Source of the DNA: Clostridiaceae bacterium
GTDB taxonomy: Bacteria > Bacillota > Clostridia > Oscillospirales > Acutalibacteraceae
Length of the DNA: 30,265 nt
Direction of reading: 5' to 3'
Assembly (NCBI GenBank): GCA_016292455.1
Contig: JAEDIL010000010.1
Location: forward strand, 1 to 30,265
Shown here: positions 30,262 through 30,265 of the stretch, piece after piece
Layout: every line of letters starts with the position of its first letter
Numbering within the stretch: the first letter of the stretch is position 1
Translations under genes and position numbers: made by a program
Notes under the pieces: generated by a model
Database searches by the model: none
What the model was told of the DNA's origin: nothing
The model's input: the letters and a program-made list of their open reading frames with translations, nothing else

Positions 30262-30265
30262 AGTA

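Noticed and set aside
1..30265. CRISPR arrays, tRNA or rRNA genes, riboswitches
   Set aside because: No regularly spaced repeats, cloverleaf tRNA ends or known aptamer cores were recognised by reading; a covariance-model scan was not possible here.

Overview
The window reads as part of a spore-forming, anaerobic Clostridia chromosome, probably a gut Oscillospiraceae/Ruminococcaceae-type lineage of moderate GC. The evidence is the yabM-yabN-HU-yabO-yabP-yabQ sporulation neighbourhood, an electron-bifurcating NfnAB pair, an iron-dependent alcohol dehydrogenase, HemZ, and Gram-positive Shine-Dalgarno sequences and sigma-A-type promoters. The taxonomic placement is an inference. No rRNA, tRNA or CRISPR array was found.

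Layout. (1) 168-1402 (+): a split ThrE-type threonine/serine exporter, closed by a bidirectional terminator. (2) 1465-5053 (-): nfnA-nfnB (ferredoxin/NADH/NADPH transhydrogenase) and, in its own unit with its own terminator, an iron alcohol dehydrogenase. Together these are fermentative redox-balancing genes. (3) 5325-10482 (+): a GPH-family sugar:cation symporter with an unusual 180-residue cytoplasmic tail, then glycogen phosphorylase and a HAD phosphatase. (4) 10633-10977 (+): a MIF/tautomerase homologue in a stand-alone unit with a near-consensus promoter. (5) 11159-14893: a secreted beta-propeller-like protein (-) diverging from a condensation/alcohol acetyltransferase-fold enzyme and a zinc-ribbon six-TM membrane protein (+), with recQ translationally linked downstream. 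(6) 16750-24704 (+): a tight housekeeping operon of recJ, bifunctional rel, dtd, a metallo-beta-lactamase-fold hydrolase, hemZ and a uridine-kinase-like nucleoside kinase. (7) 24697-29073 (+): a SpoVB/YabM-like flippase, MazG, HU, RqcP (YabO), YabP and YabQ, the conserved cluster that normally runs into divIC. (8) 29067-30196: an IS481-like insertion sequence inserted exactly at the 3' end of yabQ, supplying its stop codon; divIC is not seen beyond it.

The most interesting non-coding signal is at the rqcP-yabP junction. A 14-bp hairpin buries the yabP ribosome binding site, and a sigma-E-like promoter is placed so that its transcript would lack the 5' arm of that hairpin. This would let sporulation transcripts, but not vegetative read-through, be translated. 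Other points of interest are two near-identical terminator hairpins 16 kb apart, a perfect 11-bp tandem repeat upstream of the glgP promoter, paired palindromes around the transposase promoter, and the uncharacterised acyltransferase/zinc-ribbon/propeller locus.
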